DNA of 64,000 bases. It comes from Panicum virgatum. Taxonomy: Eukaryota; Streptophyta; Magnoliopsida; Poales; Poaceae. Made by a program: the position numbers and the translations under genes. The stretch lies in contig NC_053146.1 of NCBI RefSeq assembly GCF_016808335.1, positions 42,156,470-42,220,469 of the forward strand, read 5' to 3'. Each line of letters starts with the position of its first letter. Within the stretch, counting starts at the first letter, position 1. Below are positions 10,160-21,908 of the stretch, in pieces. Below the pieces are notes generated by a model. That model had not been told where the DNA came from and searched no databases. It was given only the letters and a program-made list of their open reading frames with translations.

Positions 10160-11479
10160 CCTATCTAGTTAGTGGGTAACTGCAAGTTTTCTCAAATAGT
10201 ATGACTATATTCTATTTCTTACCTTTGTCTGTGGGCCTTTCAGTTTTCTTCGCATGATGAGATATGTGAGCTGGATCGGAAGCTGGCTGTATCTATAAAT
10301 ACACACATGCATCATTTTGCTTAGCTGGTCTTAATTAAAAGAGATACCCAGCTAGCCGGTCCATTTTTATGATAATGGCTTCTTAATGCATGTTATCACC
10401 TGTCTCTTTTCGACAATGCTTGAAAAAAGTTAGTTCCTCATCTTCAAGATAAATGTTTCATAAATTTAACGTAGCCACATATATGTAAAGTTTCCTTTTC
10501 TTGTCAACAATGAATTTTTCAACAAAATATTTGTGAAATCCCTTCAGTTTCAAAACATGCGTGGCACCACCTGTAAGAGAAGCTAGAGCTAAATTTACAT
10601 GGTGCACCCGATGTTACATTGGGATAATAATTCTAGGCTAAAAGATATACATATAGCATATATGCTCAAAAATAAGATTATTACTATGAAACTGTTGATT
10701 TACCCTAGTGCCTAAGTTCCACCATAACTTTGCTTCTATTTGTACTATTTTATTATGTAATTAGTAAAATACTAAAGAAATATCTATATGTTTTACATTA
10801 ATACATAATCATCGGCGGTACTGGCGGCCCCGCGCTGATGGGGTGCTACTCCTCTGCATCGGCCGCCAAGCTCCTGAGCTCCCCAGTACTGGTGGCCCCG
10901 TGCTGCAGGAGAGGGGGAGGGAAGGAGTGGCGACGAGGGAGGGAGGGGCAGTAGGGAGTGGCTGGAGGAGCGGTGGAGGGAGGTGAGTTGGTAGGGGAAA
11001 AGAGAGGGGAGAAGTTGGTGGCGGAGAGAATGTGAGGACGAATGATGGTCACTTTTGGATGATGAGCGATTGATAATATCGTGTGGATTTGATGTGTCTC
11101 TTGGCTCGTGATGTGCAGGTGTAGAATGCGACATACGGTCGACAGCGCGAGGTGAAGGTCAGGCGAAAGATTCACGCTGAAGGACCATGGTGAAGGATGA
11201 ACGCGAGTGGGCTCGGTGGAGCGAAAGGTTCATACCGAGAGACCAAGACGGTGAAGGATGGATACGAGTAGGCCTGGATCAAGGGACCGAGGAGGCCGGA
11301 CGGAGTCATGGGCGGTCCACATGGTGTGCGGAAGAGCAAGAGTACATGGTGATGAAGACGGCGTCGACCAAGTCGGCGAGGATGATGGCGAGTCAAGTAG
11401 GCGATCCGTGCAGCGGGCGCGCACGAACGACTCGAAGGCGTCAAGACTCGGCGGGAGGTCGGACACACGTCGACATCGG
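10160..11479. other. Intergenic DNA, AT-rich then GC-rich
   Basis: 10160-10800 is AT-rich with no gene seen. From about 10810 the composition jumps to GC-rich with purine runs (10900-11000). ORFs of about 100 codons exist on both strands but have low-complexity Arg/Ser/Pro products and no recognised domain. Confidence 0.5.
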
Positions 11480-11610
11480 CGGTTTGACCGGTTTGGCCTC
11501 AAAACCGGGAAGTCAGTCAAGTTGTGCGGTGGCGTGTGAGAGGGTTTGACCGGTTTGGCCTCAAAACCGGGAGAGACAGATTTGACTGATTCGGGCCTCA
11601 AAACCCGGGG
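11480..11610 (+). repeat. Three spaced copies of a TTTGACCGGTTTGGCCTC-type motif
   Basis: GGTTTGACCGGTTTGGCCTC then AAAACCGGGA occurs at about 11480 and 11542. A diverged copy (TTTGACTGATTCGGGCCTC, then AAAACCCGGG) starts at 11581. Spacing is about 62 and 39 bp. The motif contains the self-complementary pair ACCGGTTT/AAAACCGG, so each copy can fold. It may be part of a degenerate LTR; no matching partner was found. Confidence 0.6.
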
Positions 11611-13479
11611 CGGACTTGACGTGGTCAAGGTTCGGGCGGAGGGCACGTGGCGCCATCACGAAGCTTGCGTCGAGACGAAGCGAAGTCGTGAAGGCGGCGT
11701 GTCCGTCTTTGGCTCCTACAAGAAAATGGACGAAATTGTCCCTGCGTTGGCATATACTATAATTAAGAGTTTAGGGGTATTTTAGTCTTTTAGTGGAGCC
11801 CGGAAGATAAGATGAGAGGGGGTTCCTCTTTGGCTGGCTTTTCATCCCGTCGCCCCGTCCCTGTTCTTCCCCTTCCTCTCTTCTCCTCACCCAGGGTTAG
11901 AGATTGAAGATGGAGATTTGAGATTTTGTACCGCGGATTCATGGGAAAGGAGGCCCCTCCCTCCTTGTGCCCTCCTGGATTTTTGAATTGATTCGATCGG
12001 TCTCTTGTTCATCTTGATTTCCCGGTGTGCCTCTGTTTTTCTTCTTTGGTGCTCTCTGCTTTTGGACTGCAGGGCGGCGCTGATTTGGCTTTCGCGAGCA
12101 CCAGCAAGGGAGGCAGTGCTGCGAGCGGCGCAAGGCAAGGTAGGCGCTAGCAGCAGGACGGAGCAGAGGCGTTTGGGCTGGGCGCAGGCAGGCCTCGCGC
12201 TGCACAGGAACGGCAAGAACACAACAAGTAGGATCAAGGCGCTTGGACAGCAAGGATGTGTTTGGCACTAGTGCAGGGCCCTTTGGCGTGCGGCAGGGAG
12301 CAGGCAGCAGGCACCAGCAGATCAGAGCAGCGTAGGGAGGAGCTTGATGGCCTTGCCGCCGAGCAGCAGCAGCAGCAGCAGCAGGCAAGCTGTTTGACTG
12401 AATGCCTCACTAGCTGCGCTTGCAAGTGCTGCTGGTCCAAGAAGCTACGGCAAGGTAAGTTTCTTTTAGTTCGAGCTCTTGTATCTTATCTCGGATATTG
12501 TTTTTAGGTTAGCTTGTTGATTGCCTTGGCCACTAAAATGACTAACGTGCTCACATGTTTAATTCCTACGGCTCCTTGCTTTGATTAGCTTTTACACTGG
12601 TTAATGTTTGTAGGTTCTTTGCTTGCTTAATTGACTTGTGCTAATCTTTGTCAAATCATCACCTAGTTAGTTAAGTGAAGCTTTTTGTTGGTAGCTGTGC
12701 TAGAGTCGTTCGTTTTGCCTATTCATCCATTCTGTGTCGAGCTCATGGCATTTTGATTAAACTCGGCTTCCGCTTTGTGTTGTGCTGTGCTCAAGCGATT
12801 CGGGTTTCACTTGCTTCCGTTTTGCGTTGAGCTTTTCCTAACTGTTACTAGGGTGAGCTAGTCACAAGTTAGCTTGTGTCACCTTGACAGTTAGAGAGAT
12901 GTGTCTTGACAGTTAGAGAGGTGTGTCGAGTTGAATTCGGGACATAGGCCTTGTTCTTTTGGAGAATTTTTTTATCGGCTCCCATTCACCTCCTCTCTGG
13001 TCGACTGTCCGATCCTTCAGAATGGAAGCAGCGGGGAGGCGAGGCGGCAGCGAGGAGGAGGGGCGATAGGGGGAGAGAGGGGAGCCAGGGAAGTGGACGG
13101 GAGGGGAAGCGAGGCGGCGTGGCAAGGGAGGGGAGCCGGGGAAGAGGAGGGAAAAGGGGCGAATCCAATTGCGCGAGGAGTGCTTCCTGGCGCACGATTT
13201 GACAGCACCGATGAGCTGTCTCCCCACCCACCCTCCCTCCCACGAAGCGATGTATTCCTTAATTTTCTCTTCTCATTTCAAATTTTCCTATTAGGTTCCC
13301 TAATAGCAGGTGGTATCATTTCCATTTCTTTTCAGATTTTTTCTTTTACTTTCCATATATTTGAAGTTCTCTTGATAACTTTTTTATAAAAATTATATTA
13401 AAAAGATATACCAAGGATTGTAGTACCTATAAGTTATACGATAAACTTATAAGTGAAAAAATTGAGCGAGAAATTTTTC
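11611..13479. other. GC-rich then mixed sequence, no assigned gene
   Basis: 11820-12450 resembles a transcribed leader (CT-rich, then moderate GC) but no frame gives a known protein. 12450-12900 is T-rich and intron-like. 13028-13165 is a strongly purine-rich tract (GGGGAGGCGAGGCGG and similar). Near 12944, AGGCCTTGTTC resembles the end of some grass DNA transposons, but no matching inverted end was found on the far side of the element inserted at 13480. Confidence 0.4.
12361..12384 (+). repeat. (AGC)n microsatellite, about 8 units
   Basis: A pure GAGCAGCAGC-type run. In one frame it would code polyglutamine, but the surrounding frame has no recognisable protein. Confidence 0.9.
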
Positions 13480-14850
13480 TGTTGACGCAAAAATCAACAC
13501 ACTAGAATCCGAGAGCAAGTGTTCGCCAAGCACGAAAAGTAGACCAAGCGTGCTAGTCAATTTGACATGTTGATTGACAAGGAGACAAAGTAAACGTTAA
13601 ATTCAAGGGTGTATCGGCTGGAGTTCCGATTATCCCTCAGATAGGTGTATCGGCAAGCTTTGCCGATACAATACACGACAAAAGAATATTTTAATGCAAG
13701 CGTGTAAAAAACGAGTGCGTCGGTAGGATCAGCCGATGCACTAGACGACAAAACCGGATTTGAGTAGCCGATTATGCGTGTGTAACAAGATCTAAGCTAC
13801 GAATGTGTAACTCAGATGATGCAAACTAAAAACAGATCTAAACTGGCTCTTGAGATAGCAAAAGTGTTACTGCAAAACCTAAAGCCGATCTAATATGTTT
13901 TTAGGTGTGATAATGGCCAAAAAACGTAGAAAAACCTACAAATCTAGCCGATATCGATAATTGGTGAATAAATCTAGACGAGACGACAGCGATACGCCCG
14001 GAAGTCAAAGCATAGATAAACTTGATAACTTTTGAATAGATCTGAACGAAGCCACAACAATGCGCCCGGAAGCTAAAGCTCAGATTTACTCGGTAAACGA
14101 AAATTTACCAGCAAATCAAGTCGCTCGAATGTGATGTGTCCTTAATCAACTCGAAAGAACTCGCCGAAAAGAAAAGAAAAGTGGCGAAGTTGCCGAAAAG
14201 TAAATTGCAGGTAAAAAAGTAGAGTTTGTTTGTTGATCGTGTGATAAATCTTTTACAATGGACGGGGTACATATTTATAGCCTAGACATCTAAGCCGGTT
14301 ACAGCACACCAAACTTGCTAGAAAAGAAATATCTAAACAAACTAATATTAAGATACACGGATTCTGTAGAATTCTCGTCGATGAAGCTTCCATCATGCGT
14401 CTGTTTCGGCCAATGTAATTAAATTAGGAAATATTGTATTCCTATCAGGCCGAACATCATTATGCCGTTGCATCTTGTCCTTTACGGATACATGCACCTT
14501 TTCTGCACATTACTATAAACGACCTTTATTACTCTGATCATCTTCGCATAAACATGCTGGCTCCTTTCTTTATTCTATTCAGCTCAGCATGCACGCATTG
14601 ACCTTCCGTAATTAATCAATCCGGCCACCTGTCCTTAATCATCTTGCATGCAAATTAGAAGCATCCCCTTAATACAAATACGCACATGTGCCCGTCTATA
14701 TTCGTAATCTCCTGGAAAGGACAGATGACATTAGAAACTTGCCGATCGTCGTCCGCTTGATCCCTCCTGTTGCTTGTGACTCGTGCGCACGTATACCAAT
14801 ACCTGACAATCTTCAAATTACATTAGGTTTACCAAAATCTGATGTCAACA
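13480..14850 (-). repeat. 3' LTR of the LARD-like element (left copy)
   Basis: 1371 bp, TGTTGAC to GTCAACA. It pairs almost base for base with 20526-21908. On the minus strand a TATA box (CTATAAATATG) lies at about 14270-14281. Confidence 0.92.
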
Positions 14851-15039
14851 CAAGTCCCCCAGTTTCGGAGTATGAAGGCCTCATGCTTCGAAACTCTGTA
14901 AATCCAATGTCTCAATTTGCTCAATCACTTTATGGACTTGAGACCTCGGCTTCTCTTACGTTGCTTTTTCATAGCCGATGTCTTCCTTGCTTTTTCATAG
15001 CCTTGATCCTCTTCATGATGTGCATCACAATTTTAAAGC

Positions 15040-15735
15040 CAACTTGAGGGATCAAGTCAACTCCACTCCTTCTGCTAAATAACTTGGGTTTTTTGAAAGA
15101 TTTTTAAATCAGAATAAAATTTTGCTCCTCAAATGACTCTCTTGGAGCGCTTAATGTGCATGATTCATTGCCAAGGCATTGGGTTACCTCTTTCCTCCCT
15201 ATTTCTAATAAGGCTTTTCAGTGGAGCTCAGGGTAGGGGATGAAGATGACGCATACTTGTACCTCATATATTGCAAAGTAAAAAACTGGATCCGCTAGAG
15301 AAAACATGTCACACAATCAGATCAAGATGTGCATGTGTGTGGAATTTTCTGGATGGAACTCGCACCCCTTTCTACATGACTATCTTTTATTTTGAGATAT
15401 GGGCTATCTTTCTTTTTCTTTTTCCTTTTCCTATGCTTTTGCGCACAGATACTTTTTCTTTTCCTTTCGCATAGCCCATATTCTTTTTGCAATATGAGAG
15501 TCATGTCAAAATGATAAGAGTATTTTTGTGTGGATGAAAGGCATGTTTTTGCGCAACTTCCAGTGTAGAAGTCGGCACAAGTATATGTGAAGTGTTCGTG
15601 ATCTTGATCTTAAAAGCATGAAACAAATATCACAAGGGTCACAAACAATTTGACAAAGCTCAATGCAAAACAAGCAACATATGTGTAAGGTTTTCAAAGA
15701 TGTCAACATGCATATGGCTCTGGTAGGAATTTGTC
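15040..15735 (-). repeat. Noncoding 3' block shared with two Athila-like elements
   Basis: Sequence such as GATCAAGATGTGCATGTGTGTGG, CATAGCCCATAT, GAGAGTCATGT and GGGTCACAAACAATTTGACAAAGCTCAATG recurs in the same order at 28080-28930 and 49430-50180. In all three places it lies just inside the 3' LTR of a minus-strand element. Function unknown; not protein coding. Confidence 0.8.
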
Positions 15736-18700
15736 ATGCCATCGATGAGCTAAGCTATTTTTATTTTTCGCAAAATAAAATTCCCAAGTAATTTTGCAGT
15801 AAGAAGTAAGGTTTCTCTAATCATACCAGTATTGGCAGTGGAGCGGCAGCAACATAATCTTGTGATTGTCAATCCTTGCTGTTCAGTAATCATCAATCAT
15901 CGGCTGTATATTTGTATTCACCATGCCTGTGTGTCTTCTCGAGTATGTAGTCCTGGTCGACATGTAGCCTTCTTTTGATTTCCAGCATTTGACATGCATT
16001 TGTAACTTAATTAACTCTCCAAAAACAAAAGCCGCTGGAGGTTCCTTTAACAGTAGCCGATGAGACTATCCAACAACTGTTGTGTTCTTCTGCATATTTC
16101 TCATCGGCTTTCCATATTCAAAACCGATGATCTGACAGCTCTACCTCTGCTTGCCTCTGTAGTCTGTCTTCTCGCATGTAAATCATTCATTATTTCTCCA
16201 ATCATATGACGCATGTACGTATATGTTCAGGATGCGCACAAACACTCTGCTAGCTTATATTGCTTCTTCTTTGTTCTTGCTGTTGACTATGATGATGAAA
16301 TCGGTGCCCTCATCAAGATATTGATAATTTGTTGAAATCAATTCTTTCCGTCAGAGCCGATGCACGCTGAGTAGGACCGCTGAGCCCACAACACTGGATC
16401 GGCAACACTCTTCTAGTATCGGTGTCTCCGTAACGTCGCTGATAATGCTGTCACCATTGTCGTCACATCAGGAGCAGCGCGCCGATTTGGTCGCCGAATA
16501 TCTTGACGATGTGAGTCACCCCATGTCCTGTGGTGTCCCCGTCGTCTTGAAATAATCTTCTAGTCATCCAGCAGTCTCGTGCAGCAATCAGGTCGTGATG
16601 GATAGTAACCCTGATATTCTTCAGTTGTTGCGGGCGAAGTGATCGGCACAGTCGTGAAGAGGCATCGCGTACCTCAGGCCGATCAGTATGGCATCATTTT
16701 GTTCCATGAGGTCTTCGATAGCTCGCGGATATCTCATCTATCCGGCACCCGTTCATCAGAAAAACCGTCATCGTGGCTTGACGCGCTTGCCGCAGTGGCA
16801 GAGCTTGCGCTGTCGTCAGCGCCGAAGAGCATAAGGAGTTGACTGGCAATCGGCGGCGTACGACCCGGCCAGCGCGCATTTGATGTTAGCGCTAGTGGGA
16901 ATCATGACGGATGACGATGAAGAACTGCAAATGTGGCGAGAATGCTGTTGATACTGCTCCGCAGCAAGCCCTTGGTTCAAATGTATCCTTGGCTATTTAA
17001 AATATTCCATCTCATCTGATATGAACCACCAAGCCGATAATACTCGAGTTATGTATATATAACTCAGCTTTGATCTTCAGTGGCCACTAAGAATCGGTCT
17101 GCCCCATAGACAATTATGCCAGCTGGTGATAGAAATACGGTCAATTGATCTTTCATGTTTTCTGAAACCAGCGGCTCAACTGGCTTCTGACGATGACACC
17201 AGCATCAATCAGCTGATGCTCTCAGACTTCGATACATTAACGCTTAGCCGATTGAAACATCTCATCAGCTTTCAGTATCATAACTTGCTCCCATTGGCTA
17301 ATGCAAAAATTGGACGATCGACTCTATATCATCAACCAAGGAACAATATTATATACCTTTTGTTGCCGATCAATTTTTTACGCAGCTGAGAAAAGGGGAG
17401 CTGATAAATTAGCCCAACAACTTCATCGGCTATTCTTGTTATCGGCAGCACAAACTAAAATAGCTAGCTTGATATCCTTGCTTTTCTTCTGGTCGTATGT
17501 GTATGCGTGGTCCAAGTAACTTATGCATGCTTCTGTGAAGGAGATTTTCTTGCTTGCATGTGGAGCGTCGCCGTCGGCATGATTCTTCAGTGAAGATGCG
17601 TCAAGAGCACTGATTGTGCCAATCATCAGGGAGCCGATGAAACCCCATCGAAAAGCAAAAGCTGTTAACAGCTCGATATGCTACACCAACAATTCTTCAT
17701 CGACTGCTTCATCACCACAATATATTCATGTATATCGGTTCTGATGGTACTTGAGAAGGACTAGCACCCGCAGCCGATACATGTCCTTTTTGAATTTCAA
17801 CCCCACCGTCATGTGTCCTGGATGTCACTGTGTTCTCGATATCGGCCAGATGCTCCTCAATGGCCTCCTCCTGTGTTTTGGCAATTATGAGCCGATGAAG
17901 CAGTGTGGATGTTTCTGAGGAAGCCGACGAAATCCCAGCGACGTATCATCTTCATCGGCGGTGTGCCGGCTCCTTGAGTATCACAACATCGTCATGTCCA
18001 ATTTGGGTTCGCGGATATGCATGCATGTACATATGCAAGACGCATGCCCACACTCTTGCCGCTGCTAGCTTGCTTCTTTCATTTGAAATATTCTATCCTG
18101 AAATCGGCCATCAACCACAAAGTCATAATGACAATGCGTACCATCTTCTGACTTCTTTCTCTCTTGTTTATTTTCTATTGGCCGATGGAACGTCTTGGAA
18201 CCGATGGAGATGAGAACAGCTAGCCGATGAGAACAGCCAGACTTCAATGTCTTGATCACTTTAACTAGCTGAATTAAATAACCATCCGGTCGACTAGCAC
18301 ACTCGAGACAAGCTCATAAACCGCCGATGTGTCCATCCTTGACATCAAAGCATCACAAAGAAATCAAGCCCCTATTGTCAGTCAGGAATAATGCCGTCTA
18401 CATCACCGGATATTGGCATCGGCTCTTTACGCCATGTAGCCGATTGACATTAGCATCGGCTGATTTAAAATATCGGCCTTGTGTTTGCTGACTGGTCGCA
18501 GCTGCAATTCATATTGGAGGAAGTATCTTCATATTTGAAACTGAGTACCTGAACGCATTCGGTCAAGAAGTAGTTAGAGGCGCATGCACTGGCCTCCAAC
18601 ACGAGCGACGCGCCGATATGTCGCCTCGCTGATGCGTGGTCTCGCCGATGCCGATCTGCACCACGCATTTACCCACCGTGCCGATCCCAGCGTAACTGTG

Positions 18701-19478
18701 CCGACGAGCTGACGCGCGGTGTTGTGGTCTGGCGGCTAAATATCTCATCAATCAATTGCTTCAAAATTGATTTTCCGATACCCTCCAAGATACACAGTCA
18801 AAACTGAATAACTGGATGCATCGGCCAATATATGGAAGAAAAAGCCACCATAAATACATCAATGATTCTCCCAGCCGATGTACACAGCAGTTTAAGCTAT
18901 CGGCTTCATTATCTTCATTAATTATTCCAGTCATATGGTCTCCAATTATTAACTAATCTTCCACACTTCACACTGACCTGAATATCCAACTATTATTTTG
19001 AATGCATCGGCCAACACTCCTGCAAACACAGCCACATCGGCAATTCCGAGGGACACATTCGAACTTAAATGCAATAATCTCTGAACCAAAGACAGGTTGA
19101 CACTCTACCACCAGATCATCTCAAATAAATCTCTTCATTATCCATCGTATCATAGACCATATTCCAATACACACATGTACATGTCAGGTCGAACATTGAT
19201 TCCACTGATCTGGTTCAACAAACAAGTTTGCATTCAACTCATCATTGAGTGTCCGCCTTTTCCACGATTAATCTGGTATCGAACTCATCTGAGTAACACG
19301 TAGCCGATAGATGTACAAACTATCATGTAGCTATCGGCACACCTTTCTTGAATGCCTGTTTGCCGATGCAACTCTTTTCTTGCCATTGGATCAATATTCA
19401 TTCAATATTATATCTAATCTCCAGATTGGCAATCCCATATGTACTTCCTAGCCGATCAATCTTCATCGGCTGCGGTAT
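15736..19478 (-). other. Interior of the LARD-like element without coding capacity
   Basis: 3.7 kb of noncoding-looking DNA. The heptamers AGCCGAT and ATCGGCT, or the hexamer core GCCGAT/ATCGGC, occur dozens of times on both strands. Short ORFs show no known domain. Confidence 0.6.
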
Positions 19479-20387
19479 TTAGTGCAGTAGCAACTCTGTC
19501 CACATGGATCCCAAGGAAAATAATCTCCAAGTAGTCGATAATTCTGAGCAATAATTTTTTTGCTCTTGATCACCTGGCTTCCACGGAAGACAAATTCCAA
19601 GCACCCGATATTCCTGAATAATATTTTTGGAAGGTGGGCAATAATTATTCCAAGAAACAATCTTCTTCATTGCCTCTGCAACCTCCATCCATCCATCGAC
19701 CACTTCAGCCACTTCAGGCTGGAAGAATAAAATATTGGCCATCCTTGGTAGACGGCCATCAAGCATAACAATTTTCATTGATCCAGACCTCTCAGGTTCT
19801 TCTTTGACATATGGGCATGAAGTCAGCTTTATATTCTTTACCCATTCAGTCAAGCTGATTTTAGCCTCTTCCTTCTTAATTGCTGGAGCTTCTTCTTCGT
19901 GAGGCTTTTCAAAGATATGTTCTTCTCTACATTGGTCACTGTCTTTGGATCTGCTAACCGAATTTTGTGCTTTATAATCTATGTCTCCTGATTTATCAGT
20001 CATTCGGGAATTCAACTTTTCAGACTCGACACATTTATTTTCGTTGTCCACTCTGGCCAAGCAGGACGGAAACAAATCTTCGCTGACCCTCATCAGCTGT
20101 GCAAACTCCTTCCATTGAGCCTTTTCTTGCCTAATAGCCGATTGGACCTTATGATGGATTGATGGCTGAAGAACTGATGCTTGCGGCCAACAGCTACCTA
20201 ACCGCTGTTGTTGATGAGTCATCGGCTGTAGCTGCCGGACCATTGACCATGGTTGCTGACAGGCCATCGGCTGTGGAGTCGATGCATAATATTGATAACC
20301 ACCCGTCTGAGCCGATGTTTGATGCTGATAAACCATCGGCTGTGAGGTGTGATGATCAAACTGATGAACAATTTTATCAGCATTCAC
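19479..20387 (-). CDS. Uncharacterised ORF in the gag position of the LARD-like element
   Basis: A 302-residue ORF, the first after the primer site and so in the place of gag. The N-terminal 80 residues are rich in Gln, His, Tyr and Pro (SQPMVYQHQTSAQ, then repeated PMACQQP-like pieces), as in the low-complexity leader of the neighbouring gypsy gag at 25400-26200. The middle (about 130-200) is acidic and charged with many Glu and Lys. Near the end a short module (IIQEYRVLGICLPWKPGDQ) is followed by a diverged DNA repeat of itself that continues in another frame (NYRLLGDYFPWDPCG). No zinc knuckle, capsid motif or enzyme site is visible. The length suggests recent selection or youth, but function is unknown. 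Confidence 0.5.
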   Translation of the reverse strand: MNADKIVHQFDHHTSQPMVYQHQTSAQTGGYQYYASTPQPMACQQPWSMVRQLQPMTHQQQRLGSCWPQASVLQPSIHHKVQSAIRQEKAQWKEFAQLMRVSEDLFPSCLARVDNENKCVESEKLNSRMTDKSGDIDYKAQNSVSRSKDSDQCREEHIFEKPHEEEAPAIKKEEAKISLTEWVKNIKLTSCPYVKEEPERSGSMKIVMLDGRLPRMANILFFQPEVAEVVDGWMEVAEAMKKIVSWNNYCPPSKNIIQEYRVLGICLPWKPGDQEQKNYCSELSTTWRLFSLGSMWTELLLH

Positions 20388-20500
20388 ACCTTTGATTGCA
20401 TTATTCGCCGTGCTCGCCAGGCTGTTAGTCTAGTTGATCATCGCTTGTTTCATAGCTTGCTCGAACATCTCCGTTGGAAAATTCATGATGATATTGTCGT

Positions 20501-20518
20501 GTCCCACCGGGCGTGCCA
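20501..20518 (-). other. Primer-binding site of the LARD-like element
   Basis: The minus strand reads TGGCACGCCCGGTGGGAC, seven bases after the LTR end. It has the form of a tRNA 3'-end complement (starts TGG). Nearly the same site, TGGCACGCATAGTGGGAC, follows the LTR at 23867-25023. I did not identify the tRNA. Confidence 0.75.
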
Positions 20519-20525
20519 AAATATG

Positions 20526-21908
20526 TGTTGACGCAAAAATCAACACACTGAAATCCGAGGGCAAGTGTTCGCCAAGCACGAAAAGTAAACCAAGCATGCT
20601 AGTCAATCTGATCTGTTGATTGACAAGGAGACAGAGTAAACGTTAAATTCGATGGTGTATCGACTGGAGTTCCGATTATCCCTCAGATAGGTGTATCGGC
20701 AAGCTTTGCCGATACAATACACGACAAAAGAATATTTAAATGCAAGTGTGTAAAAAGCGAGTGCGTCGACAGGATCAGCCGATGCACTAGACGACAAAAC
20801 CGGCTTTGAGTAGCCGATTATGCGTGTATAATAAGATCTAAGGTACGAATGTGTAACTCAGATGATGCAAACTAAAAACAGATCTAAACCGGCTCTTGAG
20901 ATAACAAAAGTGTTACTGCAAAACCTAAAGCCGATCTAATATATTTTTAGGTGTGATAATGGCCAAAAAGCATAGAAAAACCTACAAATCTAGCCAATAT
21001 CGATAATTGGTGAATAAATCTAGACGAGACGACAGCGATACGCCCGGAAGTCAAAGCCTAGATAAACTCGATAACTTTTGAATAGATCTGAACGAAGCCA
21101 CAGCGATGCGCCCGGAAGCTAAAGCTCAGATTTACTCGGTAAACGAAAACTTACTAGTAGATCAAGTCGCTCGAATGTGATGCGTCCTTGATCAACTCGA
21201 AAGAACTCGCCGAAAAGAAAAGAAAAGTGGCGAAGTTGCCGAAAAGTAAATTGCAGGTAAAAAGTAGAGTTTGTTTGTTGATCGTGTGATAAATATTTTA
21301 CAATGTACGAGGTATATATTTATAGCCTAAACATCCTAGCCAGTTACGACACACCAAACTTGCTAGAAAAGAAATATCTAAACAAACTAATATTAAGATA
21401 CACGGATTCTAATTTCCCTTTCCGTAGAATCCTCGTCGATGAAGCTTCCATCTTGCCTCTGTTTCGGCCAAGGTAATTAGATTAGGAAATATTGTATTCC
21501 TATCAGGCCGAACATCATTATGCCGCTGCATCTTGTCCTTTACGGATACATGCACCTTTTCTGCACATTACTATAAACGGCCTTTATTACTCTGATCATC
21601 TTCGCATAAACATGCTGGCTCCTTTCTTTATTCTATTCAGCTCAGCATGCACGCATTAACCTTCCGTAATTAATCAATCCGGCCACCTGTCCTTAATCAT
21701 CTTGCATGCAAATTAGAAGCATCCCCTTAATGCAAATACGCACATGTGCCCGTCTATATTCGTAATCTCCTGGAAAGGACAGATGACATTAGAAACTTGC
21801 CGATCGTCGTCCGCTTGATCCCTCCTGTTGCTTGTGACTCGTGCGCATGTATACCAATACCTGACAATCTTCAAATTACATCAGATTTACCAAAATCTGA
21901 TGTCAACA
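20526..21908 (-). repeat. 5' LTR of the LARD-like element (right copy)
   Basis: 1383 bp. It differs from the left copy by scattered substitutions and by a roughly 14-bp insertion around 21410 (AATTTCCCTTTCCG). A minus-strand TATA box (GGCTATAAATATATA) lies at about 21314-21328. Confidence 0.92.

Larger units (their letters stand above)
13480..21908 (-). mobile_element. Complete large non-autonomous LTR element (LARD-like), 8.4 kb
   Basis: Two long direct repeats (13480-14850 and 20526-21908) bound a 5.7-kb interior. Each repeat starts TGTTGAC and ends GTCAACA. Flanks TTTTC (13475-13479) and CTTTC (21909-21913) are a 5-bp target duplication with one mismatch. The primer site lies left of the right-hand repeat and reads toward the left, so the element is on the minus strand. 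The interior has no reverse transcriptase, integrase or RNase H that I can find, only one ORF near the 5' side (19479-20387). It would depend on another element's enzymes. The interior is full of ATCGGC/GCCGAT motifs. Confidence 0.88.

Noticed and set aside
11187..11646. ORFs of 90-140 codons on both strands
   Set aside because: GC-rich region with repeats; no domain, no start context, overlapping on both strands.
12931..13389. 152-codon ORF on +
   Set aside because: Purine-rich low-complexity tract translated as Gly/Arg/Glu repeats.
12944..13479. DNA transposon end (AGGCCTTGTTC) hosting the LARD insertion
   Set aside because: No matching inverted end (GAACAAGGCCT) found right of 21908.
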